DNA of 64,000 nucleotides from NCBI RefSeq assembly GCF_029319185.1, contig NZ_CP119754.1, forward strand, positions 2,480,001-2,544,000, in the 5' to 3' direction. The position numbers were made by a program, and so were the translations under genes. Shown piece after piece: positions 1-9,027 of the stretch (positions are counted from its first letter, which is position 1; each line of letters opens with the position of its first letter). The notes below the pieces were generated by a model that was not told where the DNA came from, ran no database searches, and was given only the letters and a program-made list of their open reading frames with translations. The DNA is from Superficieibacter sp. HKU1 (GTDB lineage: Bacteria > Pseudomonadota > Gammaproteobacteria > Enterobacterales > Enterobacteriaceae).

Positions 1-835
1 TTACCGGCATGGCCAGGCTGTTCAGGCGCAGCGTGGTATTTTCGCCATTCAGCTGGCTGCTGGTGTTGTGGCGCAATACGGCACTGCCCAGCAAGAAGCT
101 GTGGCTGAAGGCTGCCGCATCCTGGCCGAGAACAATGTCATTATGCGCAAAGTGATAGCTGACCGGGGCTTCAAACGCCAGTTTCATATGATGTAACTGC
201 GCATTCGCCGCGACGTTCATAGTGATCCTGGAGCCGGTAAAATGACGTTCGTCATTCAGGCTGACATAGTGTTCAATCAGCGTCGCCTCAGCGCCTTCAG
301 CCAGTTCAATATGATGGCGGTAATGCGCCGTATTCATCTCTTCGCCAGAGACGCCCCGGGTAATATGCATCAGCAGTAAAGGCTTAGCCGGACGCTGATT
401 GCGGGCGACGCGGATGGTCGTCACGCTGGCGGCCAGGCTTTCCGTCAGATGCAAAAACACCTCCGGCTGGATAGCGGCGGGCAACACAGGGCTTTCCTGA
501 CCAATACTAACGTCAAAGCCGCTATTCTCCACGCTGCCGCTCAGCGCTGCGCTAAATTGCCCGTCAATAAACACCAGCCTGAGCGCATCCACCTCCAGCG
601 CCAGCCCGTCACGCTGAGCGGCGGTCACTTCAGAGGAAGGCAGCGTGACGAAGGTGCTGCCCAAAAGCCCATCCAGCGGCGTATATTTCCAGTTTTCATG
701 CTTACGCGTTGGTAAACCAAGACGCAGCATCTGCTGAAGATGCTGTTGCGCCTGCGGGGAACGCTGCGCACCCTGCGCTTCAAAGAGATGATGCCACTGT
801 TGCAGCGCGTTACTGTTGTTCGGTAAGCCAGCCAT
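1..835 (-). CDS. sufD: SufD, Fe-S scaffold subunit (N-terminal part, runs off the window)
   Basis: SufD pairs with SufB and the SufC ATPase to form the SufBC2D scaffold on which Fe-S clusters are built under oxidative stress and iron starvation. The visible 278 codons begin MAGLPNNSNALQQWHHL, very like the start of E. coli SufD, which is about 423 residues long, so roughly the last third lies outside the window. The ATG at 835-833 lies inside the end of sufC, giving a 26-base overlap that implies translational coupling. No frame break is apparent in the visible part. Identification rests on N-terminal similarity and on operon position. Confidence 0.95.
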   Translation of the reverse strand, partial: MAGLPNNSNALQQWHHLFEAQGAQRSPQAQQHLQQMLRLGLPTRKHENWKYTPLDGLLGSTFVTLPSSEVTAAQRDGLALEVDALRLVFIDGQFSAALSGSVENSGFDVSIGQESPVLPAAIQPEVFLHLTESLAASVTTIRVARNQRPAKPLLLMHITRGVSGEEMNTAHYRHHIELAEGAEATLIEHYVSLNDERHFTGSRITMNVAANAQLHHMKLAFEAPVSYHFAHNDIVLGQDAAAFSHSFLLGSAVLRHNTSSQLNGENTTLRLNSLAMPV

Positions 836-1556
836 AGCCCTGCTCCTCCAGCTGTTTGACCAGGGTAAAATCACCCGATTTCACAATCCGTCCCTGATAC
901 AGGACGTGGACGTAATCCGGCTTGATATAGTCCAGAATACGCTGGTAGTGAGTGACGATAACAAAGGCCCGCTTGCCGTCACGCAGGGCATTCACCCCCT
1001 CTGAAACGATTTTCAGCGCATCGATATCCAGCCCCGAATCAGATTCGTCAAGAATGCACAGTTCCGGCTCCAGTACTGCCATCTGCAGAATGTCATTGCG
1101 CTTTTTCTCGCCGCCGGAGAAGCCTACGTTCACCGAGCGGGTCAATAAATCTTCCGGCATCTTCAGTAACTGAATTTTTTCTTCCATCAGATCCTGAAAA
1201 TCAAAGCGGTCGAGCGTCTCCTGACCACGGTAGGTACGCACCGCATTCAGTGCCGTTTGCAGGAAAAACTGATTGCTGACGCCGGGGATCTCTACCGGAT
1301 ACTGGAAGGCCATAAAAATGCCCTCGCCCGCACGATCTTCCGGTGCCAGCTCCAGCAGATCTTTGCCCTTGAATTCCACGCTGCCGCCGGTGACTTCATA
1401 ATCTTCACGCCCGGCCAGCGTCGCCGACAGCGTACTTTTACCGGAACCATTGGGTCCCATGATGGCGTGCACTTCCCCTGGCCGAACTTCAAGGTTCAGC
1501 CCGCGCAGGATTTCTTTATCTTCTACCGATACCTGTAAATCTTTAATGCTTAACAT
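810..1556 (-). CDS. sufC: SufC, ABC-type ATPase of the SufBCD complex
   Basis: Cytosolic ABC-class ATPase that drives conformational change in SufB-SufD during Fe-S assembly; despite its fold it is not a transporter subunit. The 248 residues match the E. coli length. Walker A is GPNGSGKST near residue 34, the signature is FSGGEKKR near 147, and Walker B with its catalytic Glu is ELCILDESDSGLD near 166. It is third in the sufABCDSE order, with an 18-base gap after sufB and an overlap into sufD. Expression should follow the sufA promoter. Confidence 0.97.
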   Translation of the reverse strand: MLSIKDLQVSVEDKEILRGLNLEVRPGEVHAIMGPNGSGKSTLSATLAGREDYEVTGGSVEFKGKDLLELAPEDRAGEGIFMAFQYPVEIPGVSNQFFLQTALNAVRTYRGQETLDRFDFQDLMEEKIQLLKMPEDLLTRSVNVGFSGGEKKRNDILQMAVLEPELCILDESDSGLDIDALKIVSEGVNALRDGKRAFVIVTHYQRILDYIKPDYVHVLYQGRIVKSGDFTLVKQLEEQGYGWLTEQQ

Positions 1557-1574
1557 GGTTGTTCCCTTAGATAC

Positions 1575-3059
1575 TTAACCGACGCTGTGTTCGAGACTAA
1601 TAGCCAGCAGTTTTTGCGCTTCAACGGCAAATTCCAGCGGCAGTTCAGAGAAGACGTCCTTACAGAACCCGTTGACGATCATCGAGATAGCGTCATCCTC
1701 ACTGATCCCACGTTGCAGACAGTAAAAAAGCTGATCCTCGCCAATCCGCGAAGTGGTCGCCTCATGCTCGAGCTGAGCACTGTTATTACGGCATTCGACA
1801 TACGGGAAAGTATGCGCCCCGCTGTCCGGTCCAATGAGCATGGAATCACACTGGGTAAAGTTGCGCGCATTGGTGGCGGTCGGCATGATTTTAACCAGTC
1901 CACGGTAGCTGTTCTGGCTGTGTCCGGCAGAAATCCCTTTAGAGATAATGGTCGATTTGGTGTTTTTACCAATATGGATCATCTTAGTGCCGGTATCGGC
2001 CTGCTGATGGCCGCTGGTCAGGGCGACGGAGAAAAACTCGCCGATGGAGTTATCACCCCGCAGAATACAGCTTGGGTATTTCCAGGTTATCGCTGACCCC
2101 GTCTCGGACTGGGTCCAGGACATTTTACTGTTCTCACCTTCACACAGCGCGCGCTTGGTCACGAAATTCAGGATCCCGCCGGTATGGTTATCGCCAGGGA
2201 ACCAGTTCTGCACCGTAGAGTATTTCACTTCGGCATCTTTATGGATGATCACTTCGACCACCGCCGCATGAAGCTGATAGCTGTCGCGTACCGGCGCCGA
2301 GCAGCCCTCGATATAGCTCACATAGCTACCTTCGTCAGCAACCAGAATAGTCCGCTCAAACTGACCGGTTTTTTCCGCGTTAATACGAAAATAGGTTGAG
2401 AGCTCCATCGGACAGGTGACCCCTTTAGGTACGTAGATAAACGTACCGTCCGATGCCACTGCCGCGTTCAGGGCGGCGAAAAAATTATCATTACTCGGGA
2501 CAACGGTCCCCAGATATTTTTTCACCAGCTCAGCATGATCGTGGATCGCCTCACCAAATGAGCAAAAAATAATGCCCTGCTCGGCCAGTTTTTCGCGGTA
2601 GGTGGTCGCGACGGAGACCGAGTCGAAAATAGCATCCACCGCCACTTCACGGCCTTCACGAACCGGTACGCCAAGCTGGTTGAACGCCGCTTCGACTTCA
2701 TCGGTCAAAAATGACGCCGGGCCGGTTTGCTGTAAGGCACCGGGCTGGGAGGCGCAGGTATCGTCACAGTTGCCGCAGGACGGCGCGGAGTAATAGCTGT
2801 AATCCTGATAATTCAGCTTATCGTAATGGGCTTTTAACCAGTGCGGCTCTTCCATTTCAAGCCAGGCCTTATAAGCGCTAAGCCGAAACTCCAGCATCCA
2901 GTCGGGCTCGTTACGTTTTGCGGAGATCGCGCGTACGACCTCTTCGCTGATACCGTGGGCCAGCTCATCTGTTTGCAGTTGAGTAAAGAAGCCCTCTTTA
3001 TAATTCAGCGGGCCGGACCACATTTTGACATCGTCAGTTGCTTCAGTATTACGTGACAT
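1575..3059 (-). CDS. sufB: SufB, Fe-S cluster scaffold protein
   Basis: SufB accepts sulfur from SufE/SufS and carries the nascent cluster in the SufBC2D complex. The 494 residues agree with the roughly 495 of E. coli SufB. The N-terminal cysteine cluster SCGNCDDTC and the conserved C-terminal segment containing ECRNNSAQLEHEATTSR and GISEDDAISMIVNGFC are present. The start codon lies 2 bases after the sufA stop, so the genes are almost certainly co-translated. No anomalies seen. Confidence 0.97.
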   Translation of the reverse strand: MSRNTEATDDVKMWSGPLNYKEGFFTQLQTDELAHGISEEVVRAISAKRNEPDWMLEFRLSAYKAWLEMEEPHWLKAHYDKLNYQDYSYYSAPSCGNCDDTCASQPGALQQTGPASFLTDEVEAAFNQLGVPVREGREVAVDAIFDSVSVATTYREKLAEQGIIFCSFGEAIHDHAELVKKYLGTVVPSNDNFFAALNAAVASDGTFIYVPKGVTCPMELSTYFRINAEKTGQFERTILVADEGSYVSYIEGCSAPVRDSYQLHAAVVEVIIHKDAEVKYSTVQNWFPGDNHTGGILNFVTKRALCEGENSKMSWTQSETGSAITWKYPSCILRGDNSIGEFFSVALTSGHQQADTGTKMIHIGKNTKSTIISKGISAGHSQNSYRGLVKIMPTATNARNFTQCDSMLIGPDSGAHTFPYVECRNNSAQLEHEATTSRIGEDQLFYCLQRGISEDDAISMIVNGFCKDVFSELPLEFAVEAQKLLAISLEHSVG

Positions 3060-3061
3060 AG

Positions 3062-3439
3062 TTATTCCGCCTGCACCCCAAAACTTTCACCACAGCCACA
3101 CTCGTGCTGAGCTTTTGGGTTATGAAATTTAAAGATTTGGTTTAAGCCTTCACGGACATAATCGACTTCGGTGCCATCAATAAACGGCATCGCCTGTAAG
3201 GGTACCCACAGGCGTGCGCCATCAACCTCAAAAAGAAGATCGTCTTTTTGTGGTTCACTCACCGTATCCAGCACGTAACCGAAGCCTGCGCAGCCGGTCT
3301 GCTTTACGCCCAGCCGCAACCCTTGCACGCCAGGCTGTTTGCTGACCAACTGACGAATATGCCCGGCAGCCGCCGAGGTCATCGTCAGACCATGCCAGGC
3401 AAACTCATTGGGATCAAAAGTCCCTGCTTGTAAATCCAT
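3062..3439 (-). CDS. sufA: SufA, A-type Fe-S carrier
   Basis: A-type carrier that shuttles Fe-S clusters from SufBCD to apoproteins. The 125 residues carry the three expected cysteines: one in VKQTGCAGFGYVLD and two in the C-terminal ECGCGESFGV. It is first in the operon. Upstream lies a Fur-type box; in E. coli IscR, OxyR, IHF and Fur all act on this promoter. The protein is two to three residues longer at the C terminus than E. coli SufA. Confidence 0.96.
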   Translation of the reverse strand: MDLQAGTFDPNEFAWHGLTMTSAAAGHIRQLVSKQPGVQGLRLGVKQTGCAGFGYVLDTVSEPQKDDLLFEVDGARLWVPLQAMPFIDGTEVDYVREGLNQIFKFHNPKAQHECGCGESFGVQAE

Positions 3440-3485
3440 AGGTCCACCTCACGTTAAGAGACTGAAAAGTTAACACTATGTTAGT

Positions 3486-3500
3486 GATAATGATTATCAC
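3486..3500. promoter_or_regulatory. Fur box upstream of sufA
   Basis: The palindrome-like gataatgattatcac matches the core of the Fur operator and lies about 50 bases upstream of the sufA ATG, where Fur represses the E. coli suf operon. Iron starvation would relieve it. OxyR and IscR sites are expected further upstream, but I cannot place them with confidence. Confidence 0.8.
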
Positions 3501-3844
3501 TTCAACCCACTTGCAGTACGGGTATTGTTTATAGCGGCCTTTTCATTGCCCATCCATTAAGCATAGACCCTGACAGTAATCTGATAAAAGGGATTCGGGA
3601 GGAATTATCTTGCTGATTTTTATTGCCTTTTACGCTCAACGCATCGTCAGAAACGGGCAATGGAAAAGATGCATAGGCAATACCTATTTTTGAAATCAAA
3701 AAAGGCGATTATGCGATGTGGAGTAATAATTTCGTTTTAATATGCGTGCGTGATGGATAAGAAAGTGTAACATTGGCTCGTTGTAAATCATTAGAGCCGT
3801 TGTGCCTTTAAATAGTCGCCACCTTTGCAGGGGCAATGTTTGCC
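3501..3844. other. Intergenic region between sufA and the IraP-like gene
   Basis: About 340 bases between divergent genes, AT-rich and without a convincing ORF. It should hold the distal suf activator sites (OxyR, IHF) and the promoter of the small plus-strand gene. E. coli has ydiH and the sRNA RydB near here. I see no ydiH reading frame and cannot assert RydB. Confidence 0.5.
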
Positions 3845-3862
3845 GTTAGCATTGATGCTAAC
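3845..3862 (+). promoter_or_regulatory. Perfect inverted repeat just before the IraP-like start codon
   Basis: GTTAGCA-ttga-TGCTAAC is a perfect 7-bp inverted repeat with a 4-base centre, immediately followed by the ribosome-binding site agggag and ending 12 bases before the ATG. It could be an operator, or an mRNA hairpin influencing ribosome access. No regulator is assigned. Confidence 0.5.
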
Positions 3863-3874
3863 AGGGAGAAAAAG

Positions 3875-4213
3875 ATGACCAATATTATTTTAGGCATGAT
3901 TGCCAAGATATCAAGAATGGACGCGGAAACTAAGCAACTTAGTGCGCGAATTGAAGCCCAGTCTCTTCTCCTCAGCGCCTTTTTGTTGGCCGCAGGAAAG
4001 GAAGGAGGCGCGATGGAAATGGTTGATGCGGTTAAAAAAGCCATTAACGCCGCTGTAGAACTGGCCGACAATCCGCTCAAATCAGATGCGGAAATTTTAC
4101 TTAATGAGTTCAATGACATTCTTTCGATGGCTCAGTTGCTGACGAAAGTAGGTGCTGAACTGGATATTGAGGCAATGAAATCCGTCACGTCCGAGGATAA
4201 TGACAAGACATGA
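3875..4213 (+). CDS. IraP-like RssB anti-adaptor candidate
   Basis: A 112-residue, mostly helical, acidic protein of a type not found at this locus in E. coli. Its first 37 residues align without gaps to my recollection of E. coli IraP, the anti-adaptor that binds RssB and spares RpoS from ClpXP. About 12 are identical, and most others are conservative: M-x-N-x-I, K-[LI]-[AS], E-[ST]-K-[EQ]-L-x-A-[QR]-[VI]-E-A and A-x-L. The C-terminal half is unlike IraP and longer (IraP is 86 residues). The ATG at 3875 was chosen over the upstream ATG at 3836 because agggag precedes it at good spacing. RssB is encoded at 49531-50544. Function is inferred, not shown. Confidence 0.6.
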   Translation: MTNIILGMIAKISRMDAETKQLSARIEAQSLLLSAFLLAAGKEGGAMEMVDAVKKAINAAVELADNPLKSDAEILLNEFNDILSMAQLLTKVGAELDIEAMKSVTSEDNDKT

Positions 4214-4214
4214 G

Positions 4215-4238
4215 GTATCGGGGCCGTTGCCCCGATAC
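4215..4238. terminator. Strong hairpin between convergent genes
   Basis: GTATCGGGGC-cgtt-GCCCCGATAC is a perfect 10-bp stem with a tetraloop, directly after the stop of the IraP-like gene and before the stop of the converging lpxP-like gene. There is no clear T-run on either side, so it may be a processing or stability hairpin rather than a true intrinsic terminator. Confidence 0.55.
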
Positions 4239-4251
4239 ACGCTACTCTTGA

Positions 4252-5172
4252 TTAGACGTAAAGCGACGCTTCGCCCGTTGGACGGGTTTTAAACCGGCGA
4301 TGGATCCACAAATACTGCTCGGGAGCACGTAAAATTTCATGCTCAATCATTTTATTGATGTAGCTTGCCGCTTCATATTCACTCCCGCGCGGAAAATCTT
4401 CCATCTTTTGTCCGATATGCAGGGCGTAACCGCGAGCGTTGTCTTTACGTACCATTGAGATCGTCAGCATTTCCGCGCCTGAAAGCCGCGAAATCACGTA
4501 TGTTCCGTTGGTCGTTGCCGCATTTTCGACTGAGAAGAAAGGCGCGAAGGTGCTGCCTTTGGGACCATAATCCTGATCCGGCGCGAACCACACGGCCTCG
4601 CCGCCTTTCAGTGCATTAACCAGTCCCTTCAGATTATGTCTGTCAATCATCGACTTATTGGAGCGCAGACGACCACGCGTTTGCACCCATTCCATGACCG
4701 GGCTGTTGTGCGGACGATAGGTGGCCATCATTGGCTGGCAAAGCCCCATGACCCGACCGCCCAGTTCAAGTGACATAAAATGAACGCCAACCACCATAAC
4801 GCCCTTCTGCTTGCGCTGTGCTTCCAGCAGATAATGATAACCTTCGACATCAAACCATTTGCGCACCCGGCGATCCGACCAGAACCAGGCCATCCCGGTT
4901 TCAAGCAGGGCCATTCCCAGCGAGGCAAAATTTTTCTCTATCATCATTTTGCGCTGCTGTGCATTCATGCCCGGAAAACAAAGTTCAATATTGCGGTTGG
5001 CAATAGTCGCCCGCCGCTGGAGAAAACGTTGTGACGTGCGGCCCAGTGCAGAGCCAAACCAGAACAAAAAAGGATAAGGAAGCTGGACCAGCAGCCAGAG
5101 AATGCCTAAACCAAACCAGGTCAGCCAGTGACGCGGGTGCAGGAATGCGAGTTCAAACGTGGGACGGGCCAT
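4252..5172 (-). CDS. lpxP: LpxP-like lipid A palmitoleoyl/lauroyl acyltransferase
   Basis: Inner-membrane acyltransferase of the LpxL/LpxM/LpxP (HtrB) family, which transfers a secondary acyl chain to Kdo2-lipid IVA. The 306 residues have an N-terminal membrane anchor near 15-40 and the HX4(D/E) catalytic motif as HFMSLE at 131-136. They also contain LGGRVMGLCQPMMATYRPHN and a C terminus ending RFKTRPTGEASLYV. By residue pattern it is closer to E. coli LpxP (cold-induced, palmitoleoyl) than to LpxL. LpxP is normally encoded elsewhere on the chromosome, so this is either a relocated gene or a second paralogue; its exact acyl preference is unknown. Nothing upstream suggests an operon. Confidence 0.8.
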   Translation of the reverse strand: MARPTFELAFLHPRHWLTWFGLGILWLLVQLPYPFLFWFGSALGRTSQRFLQRRATIANRNIELCFPGMNAQQRKMMIEKNFASLGMALLETGMAWFWSDRRVRKWFDVEGYHYLLEAQRKQKGVMVVGVHFMSLELGGRVMGLCQPMMATYRPHNSPVMEWVQTRGRLRSNKSMIDRHNLKGLVNALKGGEAVWFAPDQDYGPKGSTFAPFFSVENAATTNGTYVISRLSGAEMLTISMVRKDNARGYALHIGQKMEDFPRGSEYEAASYINKMIEHEILRAPEQYLWIHRRFKTRPTGEASLYV

Positions 5173-5365
5173 ATTTTGTCCTTAAGCGGGAGTGATGTAG
5201 CGCTTAAAGGAGAAACGAAAGTATTCATTAGTCATTACGCGATACGGTTTTAACTGAGACAATCAGAGGGGAAAACAAATCCGTCGGCGGAGAATATCAC
5301 AGGCGATTTAAAGTAAAAGGATATTACAGGCGGGCACGCTTCTTTTCAGAAATGTGCCCGAGGCG

Positions 5366-5776
5366 TTATAGCACGGCGGTGGTGAGCCGGGATGAACAGC
5401 ATAGCCGTCCCTGCTCATCCACGATCTCAATCTGCCAGACCTGATGTCTGTTGCCGAGGTGTAAGGCTTTGCATATGCCGCGTACCCGGCCGCTTCGCAC
5501 GGAACGAAGGTGATTGGCATTGACCTCCACGCCAACCACCTTTTGTTCGCCGGCGGTGCACAGGTAGCCCGCCACAGAACCCAATGTCTCGGTCAGTACC
5601 ACCGACGCACCGCCGTGGAGTAAACCGAATGGCTGATGGGTTCGGCCGTCTACCGGCATCGTGGCTTCCAGACTATCATCCGTGATTTTTTCAAAACGAA
5701 TATCCAGCAGCCCCACCATATTATTCGTTCCCATGGCGTTCAGCGCTTCCATAGTCACCGCCCGTTTCCAGATCAT
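5366..5776 (-). CDS. menI: MenI (YdiI), 1,4-dihydroxy-2-naphthoyl-CoA thioesterase
   Basis: Hotdog-fold thioesterase that hydrolyses DHNA-CoA in menaquinone biosynthesis. The 136 residues match E. coli YdiI throughout. They include the catalytic segment QPFGLLHGGASVVLTETLGS, with the acidic residue on the following helix, and the C-terminal RLCCSSRLTTAVL. The start overlaps the stop of ydiJ by 4 bases, so the two are co-translated. Confidence 0.93.
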   Translation of the reverse strand: MIWKRAVTMEALNAMGTNNMVGLLDIRFEKITDDSLEATMPVDGRTHQPFGLLHGGASVVLTETLGSVAGYLCTAGEQKVVGVEVNANHLRSVRSGRVRGICKALHLGNRHQVWQIEIVDEQGRLCCSSRLTTAVL

Positions 5777-8700
5777 CCCACGATCTCCAGCAGTGCCTGA
5801 AGCGGATGGCGCACGCCATTCCCTTCAATACGTTTTACCTGGCTGCGGCAGGAGTAGCCGGTCGCCAGACAGCGATTGCGCGGCAGGCGCTGCATCGCCT
5901 GCTGCCAGGAAAGCGCATAAATCCCCAGTGAATTCGCATGATTTTTGACTTCATGGCCGTAGGTTCCCGCCATACCGCAGCAGCCGACGTTAACGCTTTC
6001 CAGTTTTGCGCCATAGTGAGCGAAAATAGCGGCCCACTGGTTTGGCGCGCCAGGTAACGCTGTCACTTCCGTACAGTGGCCAAACAGATACCATGATTCC
6101 CCGCTTACCTCCTGGCGAGTGCCGCCGTCCAGCGCCAGCGGTAGCCATTCGTGGACCAGCATGACGTGAAAATCACCCCGCGCGTTGCCCAGCACCTGTT
6201 TATATTCATCGCGATAACAAAGTACCAGCGCCGGGTCGACGCCCACCATGGGGATCTCAAGTTGCGCGACGCGGTTAAGAAAATCTGACGTCTTACGCGC
6301 CGTTTTCGCAAAGCGGGTCATAAAGCCTTTGATGTGCTGCGCTTTACCGTTAGGGGAAAACGGCAGGAGCACCGGCTGGTAACCGAGCTTTTCCACCAGC
6401 CGGACAAAATCCTCCACCACCTGCGCATCGTAATAGCTGGTGAACGGATCCTGCACCACCAGTACTATCCGCGCCTTTTGCCCGGCATCCAGCGCTTCAA
6501 GCTCCTCAAGCGTCATATTCGCTGAACGGTGCGCCACCATTTTCTGCTGAAGCGATGGCGATGAAAGCAGAGGTAAATCAACCATTCCAATGTGGGTTTC
6601 TGAAAGCCTGCGCACCCACGGCTGGCTCATAAAAAAGTTGAAGGTCTTTGGCGCCCGCGCCATTAGCGGCGCATAGCTTTCCACCGACGCCACCAGATGA
6701 TCGCGCAGCGGGCGCAGGTAGCGGGAGTGATAAAGTTGCAGGAACCGCGAGCGAAACTCCGGCACGTCGATCTTCACAGGACACTGAGTTGAACAGGCCT
6801 TACAGGCCAGGCAACCCGACATCGCCTCTTTCACCTCGTGGGAAAAATCATATTCGCCTTTACGCGCATGCCAGCTGTTGCGCGTGCGCTCAATAAGCGT
6901 GCGCAGACTGGCGCGTTGCTCAGGCAACTCTTTTTCGAGCTGGTTTGGATCGATTCCCCTGTCCGCCAGCAAGCGCAGCCATTCTCTGACCAGCGTTGCG
7001 CGGCCTTTCGGCGAATGAATGCGGTTACTGGTGATTTTCATTGACGGACACATCGGGCTTTTCACGTCAAAATTAAAGCACAGACCGTTGCCGTTACATT
7101 CCATCGCCCCGCGCCAGGCTCCGCGCACCGCAATCGGGATTTGCCGATCCCAGGTCCCGCGTTTAACCGCGTCCACTTTCATCATCGGCGCATCCACGCC
7201 TTCCGGCGGACAAATTTTTCCCGGATTTAAACGGTTATCGGGATCAAACGCGGCTTTAATTTTACGCAGCTCATCATAGAGCTGTTCGCCAAAAAACGCC
7301 GGGCTGTACTCGGCGCGAAATCCTTTACCGTGTTCCCCCCACAGCAGTCCGCCATATTTCGCCGTCAGCGCTACCACCTCATCAGAAATCTGCTTCATCA
7401 GCATTTCCTGTTGCGGATCGCACATATCCAGCGCAGGACGCACGTGCAATACGCCTGCGTCCACGTGACCAAACATCCCGTAGCTCAGCCCGTGGCCGTC
7501 CAGCAGCGCGCGAAACTCGGTAATATAGTCGGCCAGATGCTCCGGCGGTACGCAGGTGTCTTCGGCAAAAGGAATCGGTTTTGCCATCCCTTTTGCGTTC
7601 CCCAGTAGCCCCACCGCTTTCTTACGCATGGCGTAGATGCGTTCAATCCCTGCGAGATCGTCACATACCTGCCAGCCGATAACCCCTCCGGCTCCTTGCG
7701 CCATTAAGGCGTCCAGACCGGCACAGAGCCCGTCAACCTGACGGGTAATCAGCTCGTCATCATCGCCGGCAAATTCAACGATATTCAACCCGAGCATCTC
7801 TTTATCCGGCACGCTGGTGATCAGCTCGCTGACCGAATGCCAGACAATATCTTCCCGCGCCAGGTTCAGCACTTTCGAATCGACGGTTTCGACAGACAGC
7901 GCCTTCGCTTCCACCATAAACGGCGCGTTGCGCAGCGCTGAATCAAAAGAGTCATATTTCACATTGACCAGACGACGCACTTTCGGCAGCCGGGTGATAT
8001 CCAGCCGTGCTTCCGTAATAAACGCAAGCGTGCCTTCCGAACCGGTCAATATGCGGGTCAAATCAAACTCGGTCATCGCGTCATTAAAGACGTGACGCAG
8101 GTCATAACCGGTGAGAAAGCGATTCAGTCTGGGGAATTTATCCAGTATCAACTGGCGATTCTCCAGACAGCGCTGATACACCGTGCGGTAAATACGTCCG
8201 GATGCGGACTGTTCTTTCGCCAGCGTTTCCGCCAGCGCCACCGGCATCGGTTGGGTATCCAGAATATCGCCGCCGGTTAATACCGCGCGTACGCCCAGGA
8301 CGTGGTCGGAGGTTTTGCCATAGGCCAGCGATCCCTGCCCTGAAGCATCGGTATTAATCATGCCGCCCAGCGTGGCGCGGTTACTGGTCGATAATTCCGG
8401 AGCAAAAAAGTAGCCGTAGGATTTCAGATACTGATTGAGCTGATCCTTGATCACCCCGGCTTCGACGCGCACCCACCCTTCTTCGGGGTTAATTTCAATA
8501 ATGCGATTCATATAGCGGGACATATCAACAATAATGCCCTGATTCAGCGCCTGCCCGTTGGTGCCCGTCCCGCCGCCGCGCGGCGTGAAGATCAGCGTTT
8601 TGAATCGCTCCTCCGCCGCCACCCGCGCCAGCAGCGACACGTCCGCCGTAGAGCGCGGAAAAACGATGGCATCGGGAAGAAGCTGGTAAATACTGTTATC

Positions 8701-8829
8701 GGTCGCCATGGTTAGCCGGTCGGCATAACGGGTGGCGGTATCACCTGTAAAACCCTGTTGCTCCAGTGACTGCAAAAAATTCAGCACCAGTTGAACGACA
8801 CCTGGAGCCTGAGAAATCTGTGGGATCAT
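5773..8829 (-). CDS. ydiJ: YdiJ, FAD/Fe-S D-2-hydroxyacid (D-2-hydroxyglutarate) dehydrogenase
   Basis: Large flavoprotein of 1018 residues, the usual YdiJ length. The N-terminal half holds a PCMH-type FAD-binding domain (FTPRGGGTGTNGQALNQG near residue 85) and an FAD-oxidase C-terminal domain. A 4Fe-4S ferredoxin motif CLACKACSTQCPVKIDVPEF lies near residue 670, and a cysteine-rich domain with VGCCGMAGTYGH near the C terminus. YdiJ homologues oxidise D-2-hydroxyglutarate; I infer the same here. It is transcribed divergently from ydiK and overlaps menI by 4 bases. Confidence 0.93.
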   Translation of the reverse strand: MIPQISQAPGVVQLVLNFLQSLEQQGFTGDTATRYADRLTMATDNSIYQLLPDAIVFPRSTADVSLLARVAAEERFKTLIFTPRGGGTGTNGQALNQGIIVDMSRYMNRIIEINPEEGWVRVEAGVIKDQLNQYLKSYGYFFAPELSTSNRATLGGMINTDASGQGSLAYGKTSDHVLGVRAVLTGGDILDTQPMPVALAETLAKEQSASGRIYRTVYQRCLENRQLILDKFPRLNRFLTGYDLRHVFNDAMTEFDLTRILTGSEGTLAFITEARLDITRLPKVRRLVNVKYDSFDSALRNAPFMVEAKALSVETVDSKVLNLAREDIVWHSVSELITSVPDKEMLGLNIVEFAGDDDELITRQVDGLCAGLDALMAQGAGGVIGWQVCDDLAGIERIYAMRKKAVGLLGNAKGMAKPIPFAEDTCVPPEHLADYITEFRALLDGHGLSYGMFGHVDAGVLHVRPALDMCDPQQEMLMKQISDEVVALTAKYGGLLWGEHGKGFRAEYSPAFFGEQLYDELRKIKAAFDPDNRLNPGKICPPEGVDAPMMKVDAVKRGTWDRQIPIAVRGAWRGAMECNGNGLCFNFDVKSPMCPSMKITSNRIHSPKGRATLVREWLRLLADRGIDPNQLEKELPEQRASLRTLIERTRNSWHARKGEYDFSHEVKEAMSGCLACKACSTQCPVKIDVPEFRSRFLQLYHSRYLRPLRDHLVASVESYAPLMARAPKTFNFFMSQPWVRRLSETHIGMVDLPLLSSPSLQQKMVAHRSANMTLEELEALDAGQKARIVLVVQDPFTSYYDAQVVEDFVRLVEKLGYQPVLLPFSPNGKAQHIKGFMTRFAKTARKTSDFLNRVAQLEIPMVGVDPALVLCYRDEYKQVLGNARGDFHVMLVHEWLPLALDGGTRQEVSGESWYLFGHCTEVTALPGAPNQWAAIFAHYGAKLESVNVGCCGMAGTYGHEVKNHANSLGIYALSWQQAMQRLPRNRCLATGYSCRSQVKRIEGNGVRHPLQALLEIVG

Positions 8830-9027
8830 TACCGTTGACCCTGCCTGACTGTTGTGATGTGAGTGATTAATCGTTTGCGTTGTGCATTCATCGTTTTACC
8901 ACATTTTTTTCTTACCTGCCTGACAGAATTACGGACTATAAACGCTGTCGAAATCACTGGTATCATTAATGGTCCAGCTTTATGCCGCGCCCGCATGGTG
9001 GCGAAATTAAAAAGGTAAATTTACGTT

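Noticed and set aside
3501..3844. RydB sRNA and ydiH expected near sufA
   Set aside because: No ydiH frame is present and I could not match RydB with confidence, so neither is annotated.
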